In this document: positions 42,458 to 50,384 of the stretch, one piece after another
How the letters are laid out: each line of letters begins with the position of its first letter
Numbering within the stretch: the first letter of the stretch is position 1
DNA from: Arthrobacter sp. MAHUQ-56
GTDB lineage: Bacteria; Actinomycetota; Actinomycetes; Actinomycetales; Micrococcaceae
Length of the DNA: 64,000 bases
Direction of reading: 5' to 3'
NCBI RefSeq assembly: GCF_019710585.1
Contig: NZ_JAIFZQ010000020.1
Coordinates: 496,001-560,000 of the forward strand
Notes under the pieces: model-generated
What the model saw: only the letters and a program-made list of their open reading frames with translations
The model's database searches: none
What the model was told of the DNA's origin: nothing
Program-made: the position numbers and the translations under genes

Positions 42458-43981
42458 GTGGAAAACGTAGCAAAGCCCTGGCCTGCCCTGCGGTCCCTGG
42501 TGATCGGGTTCTTCATGATCCTGATCGACACCACCATCGTTTCCGTGGCAAACCCCCGCATCATGGAGGGCCTGGACGCCGACATCAACTCCGTGATCTG
42601 GGTGACCAGCGCCTATTTGCTGGCCTATGCCGTCCCGCTGCTCATCACCGGGCGGCTGGGCGACAGGTTCGGGCCCAAACGCCTGTACCTCGCCGGGCTG
42701 GTGGTCTTCACGCTGGCTTCCCTCTGGTGCGGTCTGTCCGGCAACGTGGCGGTCCTGATCGCGGCACGCGTGCTGCAGGGGCTGGGCGCCGCCATCATGA
42801 CCCCCCAGACCATGGCCGTGATCACCCGGATCTTCCCGCCCGACCGCCGCGGGCCCGCCATGGCGGTCTGGGGAGCCACCGCCGGCATGGCCACCCTTGT
42901 GGGGCCCATCCTGGGCGGCGTCCTGGTTGACGGCCTGGGCTGGGAATGGATCTTCTTCATCAACGTGCCCATCGGCGTCGTGGGCTTCATCCTGGCGCTG
43001 CGCAACGTGCCGGCCCTGGCTACCCATCCGCACCGCTTCGACATCCCTGGCGTCCTGCTGAGCGCCGCCGGGCTGTTCCTGCTGGTGTTCGGCATCCAGG
43101 AGGGCGAGACCTACAACTGGGGCACCATCACGGGGCCCATTACCGTGTGGGGCCTGATCATCGCCGGCATCGCAGTCCTGGCGGTCTTCGTGGTGTGGCA
43201 GCGGTACAACAAGGGTGAGCCGCTCCTGCCCCTGGGGCTGTTCCGGGACCGGAACTTCTCGCTGGCCAACATCGGCATCACCACGGTGGGCTTCACGGTA
43301 ACCGCCTTCAGCCTGCCGCTGATCTTCTACTACCAGCTGGTCCGCGGCCTCACCCCCACCCAGTCCGCGCTGATGATGGTGCCCATGGCCCTGATCTCCG
43401 GCGGGCTGGCACCGGTGGTGGGCAAGCTCGTGGACCGGGTCAACCCGAAGTACATCACCGCCACCGGACTGGTGCTCATGGCCGTGGCCCTGCTCTGGAA
43501 CTCGGCGCTCATGCGCCCGGACACCCCCATCCTGCTGTTCCTGCTGCCCAGCGCCGTCCTCGGCTTCGCCAACGCCGGCATCTGGGCCCCGCTGAGCACC
43601 ACGGCCACCAGGAACCTGCCGCCGCGCCAGGCGGGTGCAGGCTCGGGTGTCTACAACACCACCCGCCAGATCGGTGCGGTACTGGGCAGCGCAGCGATTG
43701 CGGTGCTGATCCAGTCCCGCCTTGCGGCCGAGCTGCCCGCCGGCGGGCCGGGCGGATCCGCGGGCGAGGGGATGGCGATGGGCGGCACCCTTCCGGAGGT
43801 CCTCCAGGGCGGGTTCTCGACGGCGATGGGACAGTCCATCCTGCTGCCCGCCGGGGTGATCCTGGTGGGAGCGGCGGTGGCCCTGTTCTTCGCCAAACCG
43901 CAGCCCATCCAGGGCTGGCCTGCCCCCGGCCAGGGCGCGGCGTCAGCGAAGGTGGACGCTGGTCTGGATTCCGCCGGCTGA
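42458..43981 (+). CDS. DHA2-family (EmrB/QacA) MFS drug exporter
   Basis: A 507-residue 14-helix proton antiporter. Motif A-like GRLGDRFGPKRLYLAG follows helix 2, motif C-type AVWGATAGMATLVGPILGGVLVDGLGWEWIFFINVPIG is in helix 5, and DTTIVSVANP in helix 1 matches motif D1. It is expected to export cationic or hydrophobic drugs. The GTG start is at 42458. Its final 39 bases overlap the end of the convergent GNAT gene. Confidence 0.9.
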   Translation: MENVAKPWPALRSLVIGFFMILIDTTIVSVANPRIMEGLDADINSVIWVTSAYLLAYAVPLLITGRLGDRFGPKRLYLAGLVVFTLASLWCGLSGNVAVLIAARVLQGLGAAIMTPQTMAVITRIFPPDRRGPAMAVWGATAGMATLVGPILGGVLVDGLGWEWIFFINVPIGVVGFILALRNVPALATHPHRFDIPGVLLSAAGLFLLVFGIQEGETYNWGTITGPITVWGLIIAGIAVLAVFVVWQRYNKGEPLLPLGLFRDRNFSLANIGITTVGFTVTAFSLPLIFYYQLVRGLTPTQSALMMVPMALISGGLAPVVGKLVDRVNPKYITATGLVLMAVALLWNSALMRPDTPILLFLLPSAVLGFANAGIWAPLSTTATRNLPPRQAGAGSGVYNTTRQIGAVLGSAAIAVLIQSRLAAELPAGGPGGSAGEGMAMGGTLPEVLQGGFSTAMGQSILLPAGVILVGAAVALFFAKPQPIQGWPAPGQGAASAKVDAGLDSAG

Positions 43982-44659
43982 CAGGCCCAGCTTCCGGGCC
44001 AGTGCGAGGCAGCCGGTGTTGCTGACGTCGGCGCGCCACTGCAGCGTGAGGCCCGCCGCCAGGGCTTCATGGGCGGCAATCGAGGCTGCCAGGGAGCCCA
44101 GGCCGCGCCGCCGCCACTCCGGATCCACCAGGACGCCCATGTTGGCCAGCAGGCCCTCCCACTCCCCGTACGCCCCGCAGGCCAGGGGAACCCGCCGGCC
44201 ATCCACCTCATGGACGATCGTGTACCGGTTTTCCAGGTCCGACAAGCCCACTTCGTTGACGTCGTCGGGCGGGCAGCGGCCCTCCAGCTCGATCGCCTCC
44301 GGGTTGCCGTGCGAAACGGTCAGCTCTTCGGAGGGCTGCTGCAGCGGGAGGTCGTCGGCGAAGAACAGTGCGGCGGCTCCGAGCCCGTGGCCGCCGCGGG
44401 ACCTGGTCAGGGTCAGCAGCGTGACGTGCTGGGCCATCTGTTCATCGGGAATGTCCGCGGCGGCGTCGATGACCTCCTGCGGGGCCACGAGTGCCGACGT
44501 CCCGAAGAGCCGGACGAACTCCACCGTCCGGGCCGTTTCGTCAGCGCGGACAATCCGCTCGCCGGAGACCAGTGCCGGACCGAACACGTCGTCGTCGAAG
44601 CCCAGCCGGCGCGCCCATGCCAGCTGGATGATGGCAGCGGAACCGGGATCGAGTGTCAT
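43943..44659 (-). CDS. GNAT-family N-acetyltransferase
   Basis: A 238-residue protein with a C-terminal GNAT domain. The acetyl-CoA loop is MGVLVDPEWRRRGLGSLAASIAAHEAL (RRRGLG, about residues 184-189), followed by QWRADVSNTGCLALARKLGL. The first 100 residues are a separate alpha/beta part. The substrate is unknown. Its tail overlaps the DHA2 gene tail in opposite orientation. Confidence 0.82.
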   Translation of the reverse strand: MTLDPGSAAIIQLAWARRLGFDDDVFGPALVSGERIVRADETARTVEFVRLFGTSALVAPQEVIDAAADIPDEQMAQHVTLLTLTRSRGGHGLGAAALFFADDLPLQQPSEELTVSHGNPEAIELEGRCPPDDVNEVGLSDLENRYTIVHEVDGRRVPLACGAYGEWEGLLANMGVLVDPEWRRRGLGSLAASIAAHEALAAGLTLQWRADVSNTGCLALARKLGLSAGGIQTSVHLR

Positions 44660-44671
44660 GGTCCCAGCCTA
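44660..44671 (-). promoter_or_regulatory. Leaderless-type promoter of the GNAT gene
   Basis: On the minus strand TAGGCT is 6 nt before the ATG at 44659. Confidence 0.5.
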
Positions 44672-44686
44672 GGGCGGGCGGCCTCC

Positions 44687-45712
44687 TTAGCCGAACAGCA
44701 CCGCGGCTTCGTCATACCGCTTTTGCGGAACGGTCTTCAGCTGGCCCAGGGCCTCCTGGAAGGCCACGTGTTCGATGTCCGTCCCCTTCAGCGCCACCAT
44801 GGTGCCCCAGTAGCCTTCCACCACGGAATCGATGGCGGCCATGCCCAGGCGGGTGGCCAGGACGCGGTCGAACGCTGACGGGACGCCGCCGCGCTGGATG
44901 TGGCCGAGGATCGTGGCCCGGGTTTCGATGCCCGTGCGGGCCTCCAGTTCCGGCGCCAGCTGGTCGGCGATGCCGCCCAAGCGCGGACGGCCGAAGGTGT
45001 CCAGGCCGCGCTCGGAGTGCGGGCTTTCCATGTGCTCGGGTACGAAGCCTTCGGCGACGACCACCAGGGGCGCACGGCCGCGGTGGTGGGCTTCCTTCAC
45101 CCATTCGGTGATCTGCTCGATGCTGACCTTCTGCTCGGGGATCAGGATGGCGTGGGCGCCGGCGGCCATGCCGGCGTGCAGCGCGATCCACCCCACGTGC
45201 CGGCCCATGACTTCGGCGATCATGCAGCGGTGGTGCGATTCGCCGGTGGTCCGGAGCCGGTCGATTGCTTCGGTGGCGATCTGCACGGCGGTGTCGAAGC
45301 CAAAGGTGTAGTCGGTGGCGTCGAGGTCGTTGTCCACGGTCTTGGGAACGCCGACGATCTTCAGCCCGGCGTCGGTGAGGCGCTTGGCGGCGGCGAGGGT
45401 TCCCTCACCGCCGATGGCGATGATCGCATCGATGCCCAGCCGGTCCATGTGCGCTTTGATGGCCTCGGGTCCGCCGCCGTTTTCGAACGGGTTGGTGCGG
45501 GAGGTGCCCAGGATGGTGCCGCCCTGCTTGGCGATACCGCGGACCATGGTGCGGGGGATGTCGATGATGTCGCCCTCCACCACGCCGCGCCAGCCGTCGA
45601 GGAATCCGACGAATTCGTGGCCGTGGATGGCAATGCCCTTGAGTACTGCGCCGCGGATGACGGCGTTCAGTCCGGGGCAGTCGCCACCGCTGGTGAGGAT
45701 TCCAATTTTCAT
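44687..45712 (-). CDS. pfkA: 6-phosphofructokinase (mixed-substrate group)
   Basis: A 341-residue PfkA that phosphorylates fructose 6-phosphate in glycolysis. It has TSGGDCPGLNAVIRG at the N-terminus, IGGEGTLAAAKRL at the phosphoryl-donor site, PKTVDNDLDATDYTFGFDTA with the catalytic Asp, and MGRHVGWIALHAG. The donor-site pair is Gly (in GGEG) plus Lys (in PKTVDND). E. coli ATP-PFK has Gly/Gly and PPi enzymes have Asp/Lys, so this is the Gly/Lys type, found ATP-dependent in Streptomyces. It is probably ATP-dependent here too. Confidence 0.94.
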   Translation of the reverse strand: MKIGILTSGGDCPGLNAVIRGAVLKGIAIHGHEFVGFLDGWRGVVEGDIIDIPRTMVRGIAKQGGTILGTSRTNPFENGGGPEAIKAHMDRLGIDAIIAIGGEGTLAAAKRLTDAGLKIVGVPKTVDNDLDATDYTFGFDTAVQIATEAIDRLRTTGESHHRCMIAEVMGRHVGWIALHAGMAAGAHAILIPEQKVSIEQITEWVKEAHHRGRAPLVVVAEGFVPEHMESPHSERGLDTFGRPRLGGIADQLAPELEARTGIETRATILGHIQRGGVPSAFDRVLATRLGMAAIDSVVEGYWGTMVALKGTDIEHVAFQEALGQLKTVPQKRYDEAAVLFG

Positions 45713-45876
45713 GTTTGCTCAAATCCTGGAGAGAAGGTTTACAGGCAGAGCGCCACGCTGAGCTCACCTAGAAGTGTAGTGCGGGGTGTGGGGTACGACA
45801 CAAACCGGTTACATTGCGGTGCCGCGCATCACGACCCGTCAGGTGTTCGGCGGGGGGACAACAAGGCGCGGGACAG

Positions 45877-45920
45877 GAAAAGGCCCCGCCCCGTGTGAAC
45901 TGGTCAACGGAGCAGGGCCT
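45877..45920 (-). terminator. Intrinsic terminator of the PspC operon
   Basis: On the minus strand AGGCCCTGCTCCGT and ACGGGGCGGGGCCT form a 14-bp imperfect stem around a loop of about 10-12 nt, followed directly by TTTTCC. It lies 22 bp after the small PspC gene. Confidence 0.65.
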
Positions 45921-45942
45921 GGTGTCCTGGAGGGCAGGCTTT

Positions 45943-46197
45943 TCAGCTGTTGAGGGACCGGCGGTCCAGGAAGGTCTGCAGCGGGATTTCGTTGCGCTGG
46001 TCCGGAAGGACCACCCAGGCCAGGATGTAGAAAACGAAGGCCGGTCCGGGAAGCAGGGCGAAGAGAAGGAAGGCGATGCGGACAAACGCGACGTCGACGT
46101 TGAGCTTGGCGGCGATGCCGCCGCAGACTCCGCCAAGCCACCGCTCCGGGCCGCGCTTCAGGCCAAAGCCCCTGACGATACTGAAGAACTTATCCAT
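45943..46197 (-). CDS. PspC-domain protein (84 aa)
   Basis: A minimal PspC protein: KRGPERWLGGVCGGIAAKLNVDVAFVRIAFLLFALLPG carries the conserved W-GGVCGGIA turn, then one strong membrane helix and a short basic tail. PspC proteins sit in the membrane and sense or transmit envelope stress. It is the last of three tightly packed genes (gaps of 3 and 1 bp). Confidence 0.9.
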   Translation of the reverse strand: MDKFFSIVRGFGLKRGPERWLGGVCGGIAAKLNVDVAFVRIAFLLFALLPGPAFVFYILAWVVLPDQRNEIPLQTFLDRRSLNS

Positions 46198-46200
46198 GGT

Positions 46201-46455
46201 TCAAGACTTCCCTGTAGTTGGTTCATTGTCACGTTTGCGGGCTGAGAGCAGTCCGCCGGCCACCAGCGCCACACCCGCACCGATCATGAGGCCGATCAGC
46301 ACGTAGGTGCCGTTGAGCGAGATAACGCCCAGCTGCGCCACGATGATCAGTGCCGCCAGAGCCAGCACAATGAGCCCCCACACGATGGTTCCCACGCGGG
46401 CCGGTGCCGGTGCTGCCGGGTCCTGGCCCGCCGTCGGAATGTTGCTGTTGTCCAT
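46201..46455 (-). CDS. Small membrane protein in the PspC operon (84 aa)
   Basis: An 84-residue protein with a Pro/Ala-rich N-terminus and two hydrophobic segments (TIVWGLIVLALAALIIVAQLG and GTYVLIGLMIGAGVALVAGGLL) and a charged tail. It starts one base after the preceding stop with AGGAAGG upstream. No family name is offered; position argues for a role in the envelope-stress module. Confidence 0.8.
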   Translation of the reverse strand: MDNSNIPTAGQDPAAPAPARVGTIVWGLIVLALAALIIVAQLGVISLNGTYVLIGLMIGAGVALVAGGLLSARKRDNEPTTGKS

Positions 46456-46456
46456 G

Positions 46457-48154
46457 TCAGTTACCTTCCTGGATGGTGACGTTGCTGAAGGTTCCGTCGA
46501 TCTGCACCACCAGGTGGCTGCCTGGCTGGCCGGTGTTGTAGCTGCTTTCGCGGGTGGTGGTGCCGCCGCGCTGGCCGCTTGCTTCATTTAGGTTCCCCAT
46601 GGTCATGTCCGCTTTGATGTCCACGGGGACGTTCTCCGGGATCACCACCGTCACGTTGCTGGCAGTGATGTCCAAGGGAACCACGACGTCGGAGGTCAGC
46701 GGGGTGCCGGGGGAGACGCCCGTGAGGTCGACAGTTCCGCGCCCTGCGGTGATGTCGATGCCGTTTCGGGCCTCCTCGACGCTTGCGGGGCTCCAGTCCA
46801 CCTCGGTGAACCGCATCCGGCCGTCATCCACCACGTTGGACACACCGCCGGAGACCAGGGCGATCACGGCGAAGAGGCTCAGGACACCGGAGGTCCTGCC
46901 GCGCAGTCCGGAGATCAGGATGCCCAAACCCAGGACGGCTGCCGCGCTGGCCCACACGATGGCGTTGCCGGACCTCCCGAGGTCGACGATGTTGGCTGCG
47001 TCCAGGGCCTTGAGTCCGCCGCCTACCAGCAGCGCTGTGCCGGCAGCGATGGCGACGGCGGGCGCGCCGGGGCCGGCCGGGCGCGGCTTGTGGGGCTGGG
47101 GCGGGACCCACGGTGCCGGGCTGCTGCCGAACGGGGCTCCGGCGCCCGGGCCGCCGGGCCCGCCGGGGGTTGTCCCGCCCGGGCCGCCGGGGCTGCCGAA
47201 CGCGGCGCCGGCACCCGGACCCACCGCGGAGGAACCCGCGCCGTACCCGCTGCCGCCAAGTGGTGCCGTGCCCGCGCCGCCCGGATAGCTGCTTCCGTAG
47301 GAAGGGGCACCTGGGAAGGTTCCTGCCGGCTTTGAGTCCGTGCTCGCGAAGGAGGCTGTGGTGGGCTCCGTTCCTGCGCGTTCGGTTCCCGGACGTTCGG
47401 TACGTGCGCTTTCAGCCGGGAACACTCCGCCGGCGGTCGTCGCCGTGCCGTGGCCCGCGGCCGCGTGGGCCGGGCCCTTGTTGCGCTGCGAGAGGTAGTA
47501 CACCAGGAAGATGGCGCCGGCCACCCAGAAGACGGTCCACAGGAGTCCGCCCAAGCCGTTCCGGTTCCAGCCCCAGAATCCGCCGCCGAGGCCGGTGAGT
47601 CCCAGTACCGTGGCGATCAGGGAGCCGGTCATGCCGCTGGACCAGCGGCCGGCCCCGGCCTCCTGGACATGGATCCTGCCGTCCGGTTCAGGGAGGAAGG
47701 CCCACGCCAGGCCGTAGAGCAGCACGCCGATGCCGGCCAGGACGGTGAGCACTACGAAAACGCCCCGGATGATGATCGGGTCCACGCCCAGCCGGTGGGC
47801 GATGCCGCTGGACACGCCGCCAATCCAGCGGTCATTGCCGCGGTAGATGCCGTGCCCGCGGATCCAGCTGTAGAAGTCGGTCGGGGCGGCTGTGGCAGGA
47901 GGAACGGGCCGGTACGGGTAGCCCTGGCCGGGCTGCCCGGCGCTTTGCTGTTCGGCGCTTTGCTGGCCGGGGCCGGGCTGTTCGGGGCTTGGGTACTCAG
48001 GGCCGGCGGGACGGCTTTCGGAGGGACCCGTGGAAGGGTCCGGCGAAGGTGCGGCAGAAGACGGCAGCGGCTCCGTGGGCTGCTGGTTGTCCGGGCCGGG
48101 CAGGGGGCCGGTGGGCGTTCCGTCGTCGTTGGGGGAGGGGGTCTGCGAGTTCAT
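46457..48154 (-). CDS. PspC-domain protein with LiaF-like C-terminal beta domain
   Basis: A 565-residue membrane protein. The N-terminal 90 residues are Pro/Gln/Ser-rich. A PspC domain follows (NDRWIGGVSSGIAHRLGVDP), then two to three helices, a long Gly/Pro/Ser-rich linker, further helices, and a C-terminal beta domain (VPLDITASNVTVVIPENVPVDIKADMTMGN) of the LiaF/DUF4097 type. The start is ATG at 48154 with GGAAGGAT; a longer version has no support. LiaF-like domains restrain or inform a partner kinase; the divergent neighbour is exactly such a kinase. Confidence 0.85.
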   Translation of the reverse strand: MNSQTPSPNDDGTPTGPLPGPDNQQPTEPLPSSAAPSPDPSTGPSESRPAGPEYPSPEQPGPGQQSAEQQSAGQPGQGYPYRPVPPATAAPTDFYSWIRGHGIYRGNDRWIGGVSSGIAHRLGVDPIIIRGVFVVLTVLAGIGVLLYGLAWAFLPEPDGRIHVQEAGAGRWSSGMTGSLIATVLGLTGLGGGFWGWNRNGLGGLLWTVFWVAGAIFLVYYLSQRNKGPAHAAAGHGTATTAGGVFPAESARTERPGTERAGTEPTTASFASTDSKPAGTFPGAPSYGSSYPGGAGTAPLGGSGYGAGSSAVGPGAGAAFGSPGGPGGTTPGGPGGPGAGAPFGSSPAPWVPPQPHKPRPAGPGAPAVAIAAGTALLVGGGLKALDAANIVDLGRSGNAIVWASAAAVLGLGILISGLRGRTSGVLSLFAVIALVSGGVSNVVDDGRMRFTEVDWSPASVEEARNGIDITAGRGTVDLTGVSPGTPLTSDVVVPLDITASNVTVVIPENVPVDIKADMTMGNLNEASGQRGGTTTRESSYNTGQPGSHLVVQIDGTFSNVTIQEGN

Positions 48155-48278
48155 ACTTCGATCCTTCCCGCCCCCTCGTCTTCGCTCTACTGGGGGAAAC
48201 CCTGAACGGTCCCTGAGCTGCCCCGGATTGGCACCCGTATGCGGTCCGGGGCACCCTGATCCGTGCTTGGATTGATCC
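48155..48278. other. Divergent control region of the PspC operon and PspC kinase
   Basis: A 124-bp gap holding both promoters. No clear operator was recognised by eye. TGGATT 5 nt before the kinase ATG is only a weak -10 candidate. Confidence 0.35.
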
Positions 48279-49622
48279 ATGACAACCCTCCCGGTGCGCC
48301 CGCCCCTGGCGCGGAGCAGCGACCGCGTCATCGCCGGCGTATGCTCCGGCCTGGCGCTGCACCTGGGCTGGCCGGTCAGGAATGTCCGCCTGGGCATGGT
48401 CCTGGCCGCGCTCGCCGGCGGCGCAGGCCTGCTGTTCTACGCCTGGCTGTGGATCATGGTGCCCACCGCGGATGAGGCCGCGCGGCGCAGTGCCCGCCGC
48501 CCGGCGTCGCCCATTGCCCCGGCGGTGAGCCAGGTGGCCGGACCCGGGACAGCGCACGACGCCGGCATGGGGCCGGGTGCCGCGGGGACCGTGACGCCCG
48601 GGCCGGGGCAGGCGGGGACGGTCCCGTGGTTCCGGGCCGGGGGCGTCCGGTACGGCAAGGAAATCCTGCTCGGCTGCGGGCTGCTCCTCGTCGCCGGCAT
48701 CATGATTGCGCAGATGCTTGGCGTGGACGTCTCCCTGGGCACACTGATACCAGCCGCCGCCGTCCTGGGCGGAGCTTCGATCGCCTGGATGCAGCTGGAC
48801 GAGACGCGGCGGGCCGGGCTGGTGGACAAGACCAAGGCTGACCAGGCCGGCGGGTGGGGCCGCCTGGCAGCAGGCCTGGCGCTGGTGGTGGCCGGGGTCC
48901 TGGTGATGGTGTCCGGTTCGGGCTCCTGGGAGCAGACCTGGCTCGCGTTGCTGGCTTCGGTGGCCGTCCTCGGCGGGGTGGTCCTGGTGCTGCTGCCGTG
49001 GGCACTGAAATTCTGGCGGGACCTGGAAGCTGAACGCGCCGGCCGGATCCGGGAGACCGAACGGGCCGAGATCGCCGCCCACCTCCACGATTCCGTGCTG
49101 CAGACCCTCGCCTTGATCCAGCGCCGGGCCGGCAACGAACACGACGTCGTCCGGCTGGCCCGCGCGCAGGAACGCGAACTCCGCGGCTGGCTCTTCCAGG
49201 ACCACGGACGCGAAACCGGCCAGCTTTCGGACCGGATCAAGGCGGTGGCCGCCGAGGTGGAGGACCTGCTCGGCAACGCCGTCGAGGTGGTCAGCGTGGG
49301 GGACGCCGCCATGACGGAGGCACGCGAGGCCCTCGTCCAGGCCTGCCGGGAGGCCATGCTCAACGCGTCCCGGCACGGCGGCGGAACCGTTTCGGTCTAC
49401 CTTGAGGCGTCAGACGGGCAGGCCGAGGTCTTCATCAAGGACCGCGGCCCGGGCTTTGAGCTTGCGGACGTCCCGGCGGACAGGCTTGGCGTCCGCGAAT
49501 CGATTATTGGCAGGATGAACAGGCACGGCGGCTCCGCTGAGATCCTCAGCACGGGCGACGGCACGGAGGTGCGCCTGCGGCTGCCCGCGGCAGCGGCCCA
49601 GGGCGCGGAAGGGAAATCATGA
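48279..49622 (+). CDS. Sensor histidine kinase with N-terminal PspC domain
   Basis: A 447-residue kinase. Residues 1-70 are a PspC domain (SSDRVIAGVCSGLALHLGWPV) with one helix. A polar linker and four to five further membrane helices follow. The HisKA_3 box AAHLHDSVLQTLALIQRRAG has the phosphoacceptor His, and the ATPase domain has EAMLNASRHGGG (N box) and KDRGPGFEL (G box). This architecture belongs to the NarL-type kinase family that answers cell-envelope damage. It overlaps the regulator by four bases (ATGA), so the two are made together. Confidence 0.92.
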   Translation: MTTLPVRPPLARSSDRVIAGVCSGLALHLGWPVRNVRLGMVLAALAGGAGLLFYAWLWIMVPTADEAARRSARRPASPIAPAVSQVAGPGTAHDAGMGPGAAGTVTPGPGQAGTVPWFRAGGVRYGKEILLGCGLLLVAGIMIAQMLGVDVSLGTLIPAAAVLGGASIAWMQLDETRRAGLVDKTKADQAGGWGRLAAGLALVVAGVLVMVSGSGSWEQTWLALLASVAVLGGVVLVLLPWALKFWRDLEAERAGRIRETERAEIAAHLHDSVLQTLALIQRRAGNEHDVVRLARAQERELRGWLFQDHGRETGQLSDRIKAVAAEVEDLLGNAVEVVSVGDAAMTEAREALVQACREAMLNASRHGGGTVSVYLEASDGQAEVFIKDRGPGFELADVPADRLGVRESIIGRMNRHGGSAEILSTGDGTEVRLRLPAAAAQGAEGKS

Positions 49623-50302
49623 GCACGACGCAGGGGACAGGAACCAGCCGGCCGGCCAACCCGGTACGGGTGGTGATCGTGGACGACCACGCAATCTTCC
49701 GGTCCGGGCTCAAAGCCGACCTCGACGCCGGCATCCAGGTGGTGGGGGAAGCCGCGACCGTGGAGCAGGCCATCGCCGTGATCGCCCAGCAGCGGCCGGA
49801 CGTCGTGCTCCTGGACGTGCACCTGCCCGGCGGCCTCGGCGGCGGCGGACGGGAAGTCATCGCCGGTTCCGCCGCACTCCTGCCCACCACCCGCTTCCTG
49901 GCCCTGAGCGTCTCGGATGCGGCCGAGGACGTGGTGGCCGTAATCCGTGCCGGTGCCCGCGGCTACGTCACCAAGACGATCTCCGGGGCCGAGATCACCG
50001 ATGCCGTGTTCCGGGTGGCGGGCGGGGACGCTGTGTTTTCGCCCCGGCTCGCCGGGTTCGTCCTGGACGCCTTCGGCACCGCCCCGGCGGACATCGCCGA
50101 CGACGAACTGGACAGGCTCTCCGCCCGCGAACTTGAGGTCATGCGGCTGATCGCGCGGGGCTACAGCTACAAGGAAGTGGCCAAGGAACTCTTCATCAGC
50201 ATCAAGACCGTGGAAACCCACGTGTCCGCGGTGCTGCGCAAGCTCCAGCTCTCCAGCCGGCACGAACTCACCAAGTGGGCCGCCGAGCGCCGCCTCCTCT
50301 AA
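49619..50302 (+). CDS. NarL/FixJ-family response regulator
   Basis: A 227-residue regulator with a complete receiver: the acidic pair in VIVDDHAIFRSGL, the phosphoryl Asp in VVLLDVHLPGG, the Ser/Thr in ALSVSD, and the Lys in YVTKTIS. It ends in a LuxR helix-turn-helix (LSARELEVMRLIARGYSYKEVAKELFISIKTVETHVSAVLRKL). It is the output partner of the PspC-domain kinase. The obvious targets are the divergent PspC operon and its own genes, which is inference. Confidence 0.93.
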   Translation: MSTTQGTGTSRPANPVRVVIVDDHAIFRSGLKADLDAGIQVVGEAATVEQAIAVIAQQRPDVVLLDVHLPGGLGGGGREVIAGSAALLPTTRFLALSVSDAAEDVVAVIRAGARGYVTKTISGAEITDAVFRVAGGDAVFSPRLAGFVLDAFGTAPADIADDELDRLSARELEVMRLIARGYSYKEVAKELFISIKTVETHVSAVLRKLQLSSRHELTKWAAERRLL

Positions 50303-50309
50303 AACCAAA

Positions 50310-50370
50310 GATGCTCTATCACTTCTGGTTCCTAAAATGCCTCTCTAGGAACCAAAAGTGATAGAGCATC
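50310..50370. repeat. 25-bp intergenic palindrome with 11-nt loop
   Basis: Left arm 50310-50334 begins GATGCTCTATCACTTCTGG. Right arm 50346-50370 is its complement except at one position. The spacer is 11 nt. It lies between convergent genes and could serve as a transcription barrier for both. It is AT-richer than its surroundings and has no sequence in common with the palindrome at 21270, but has the same loop length. Confidence 0.75.
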
Positions 50371-50384
50371 GGGTGCGGGGGGAG

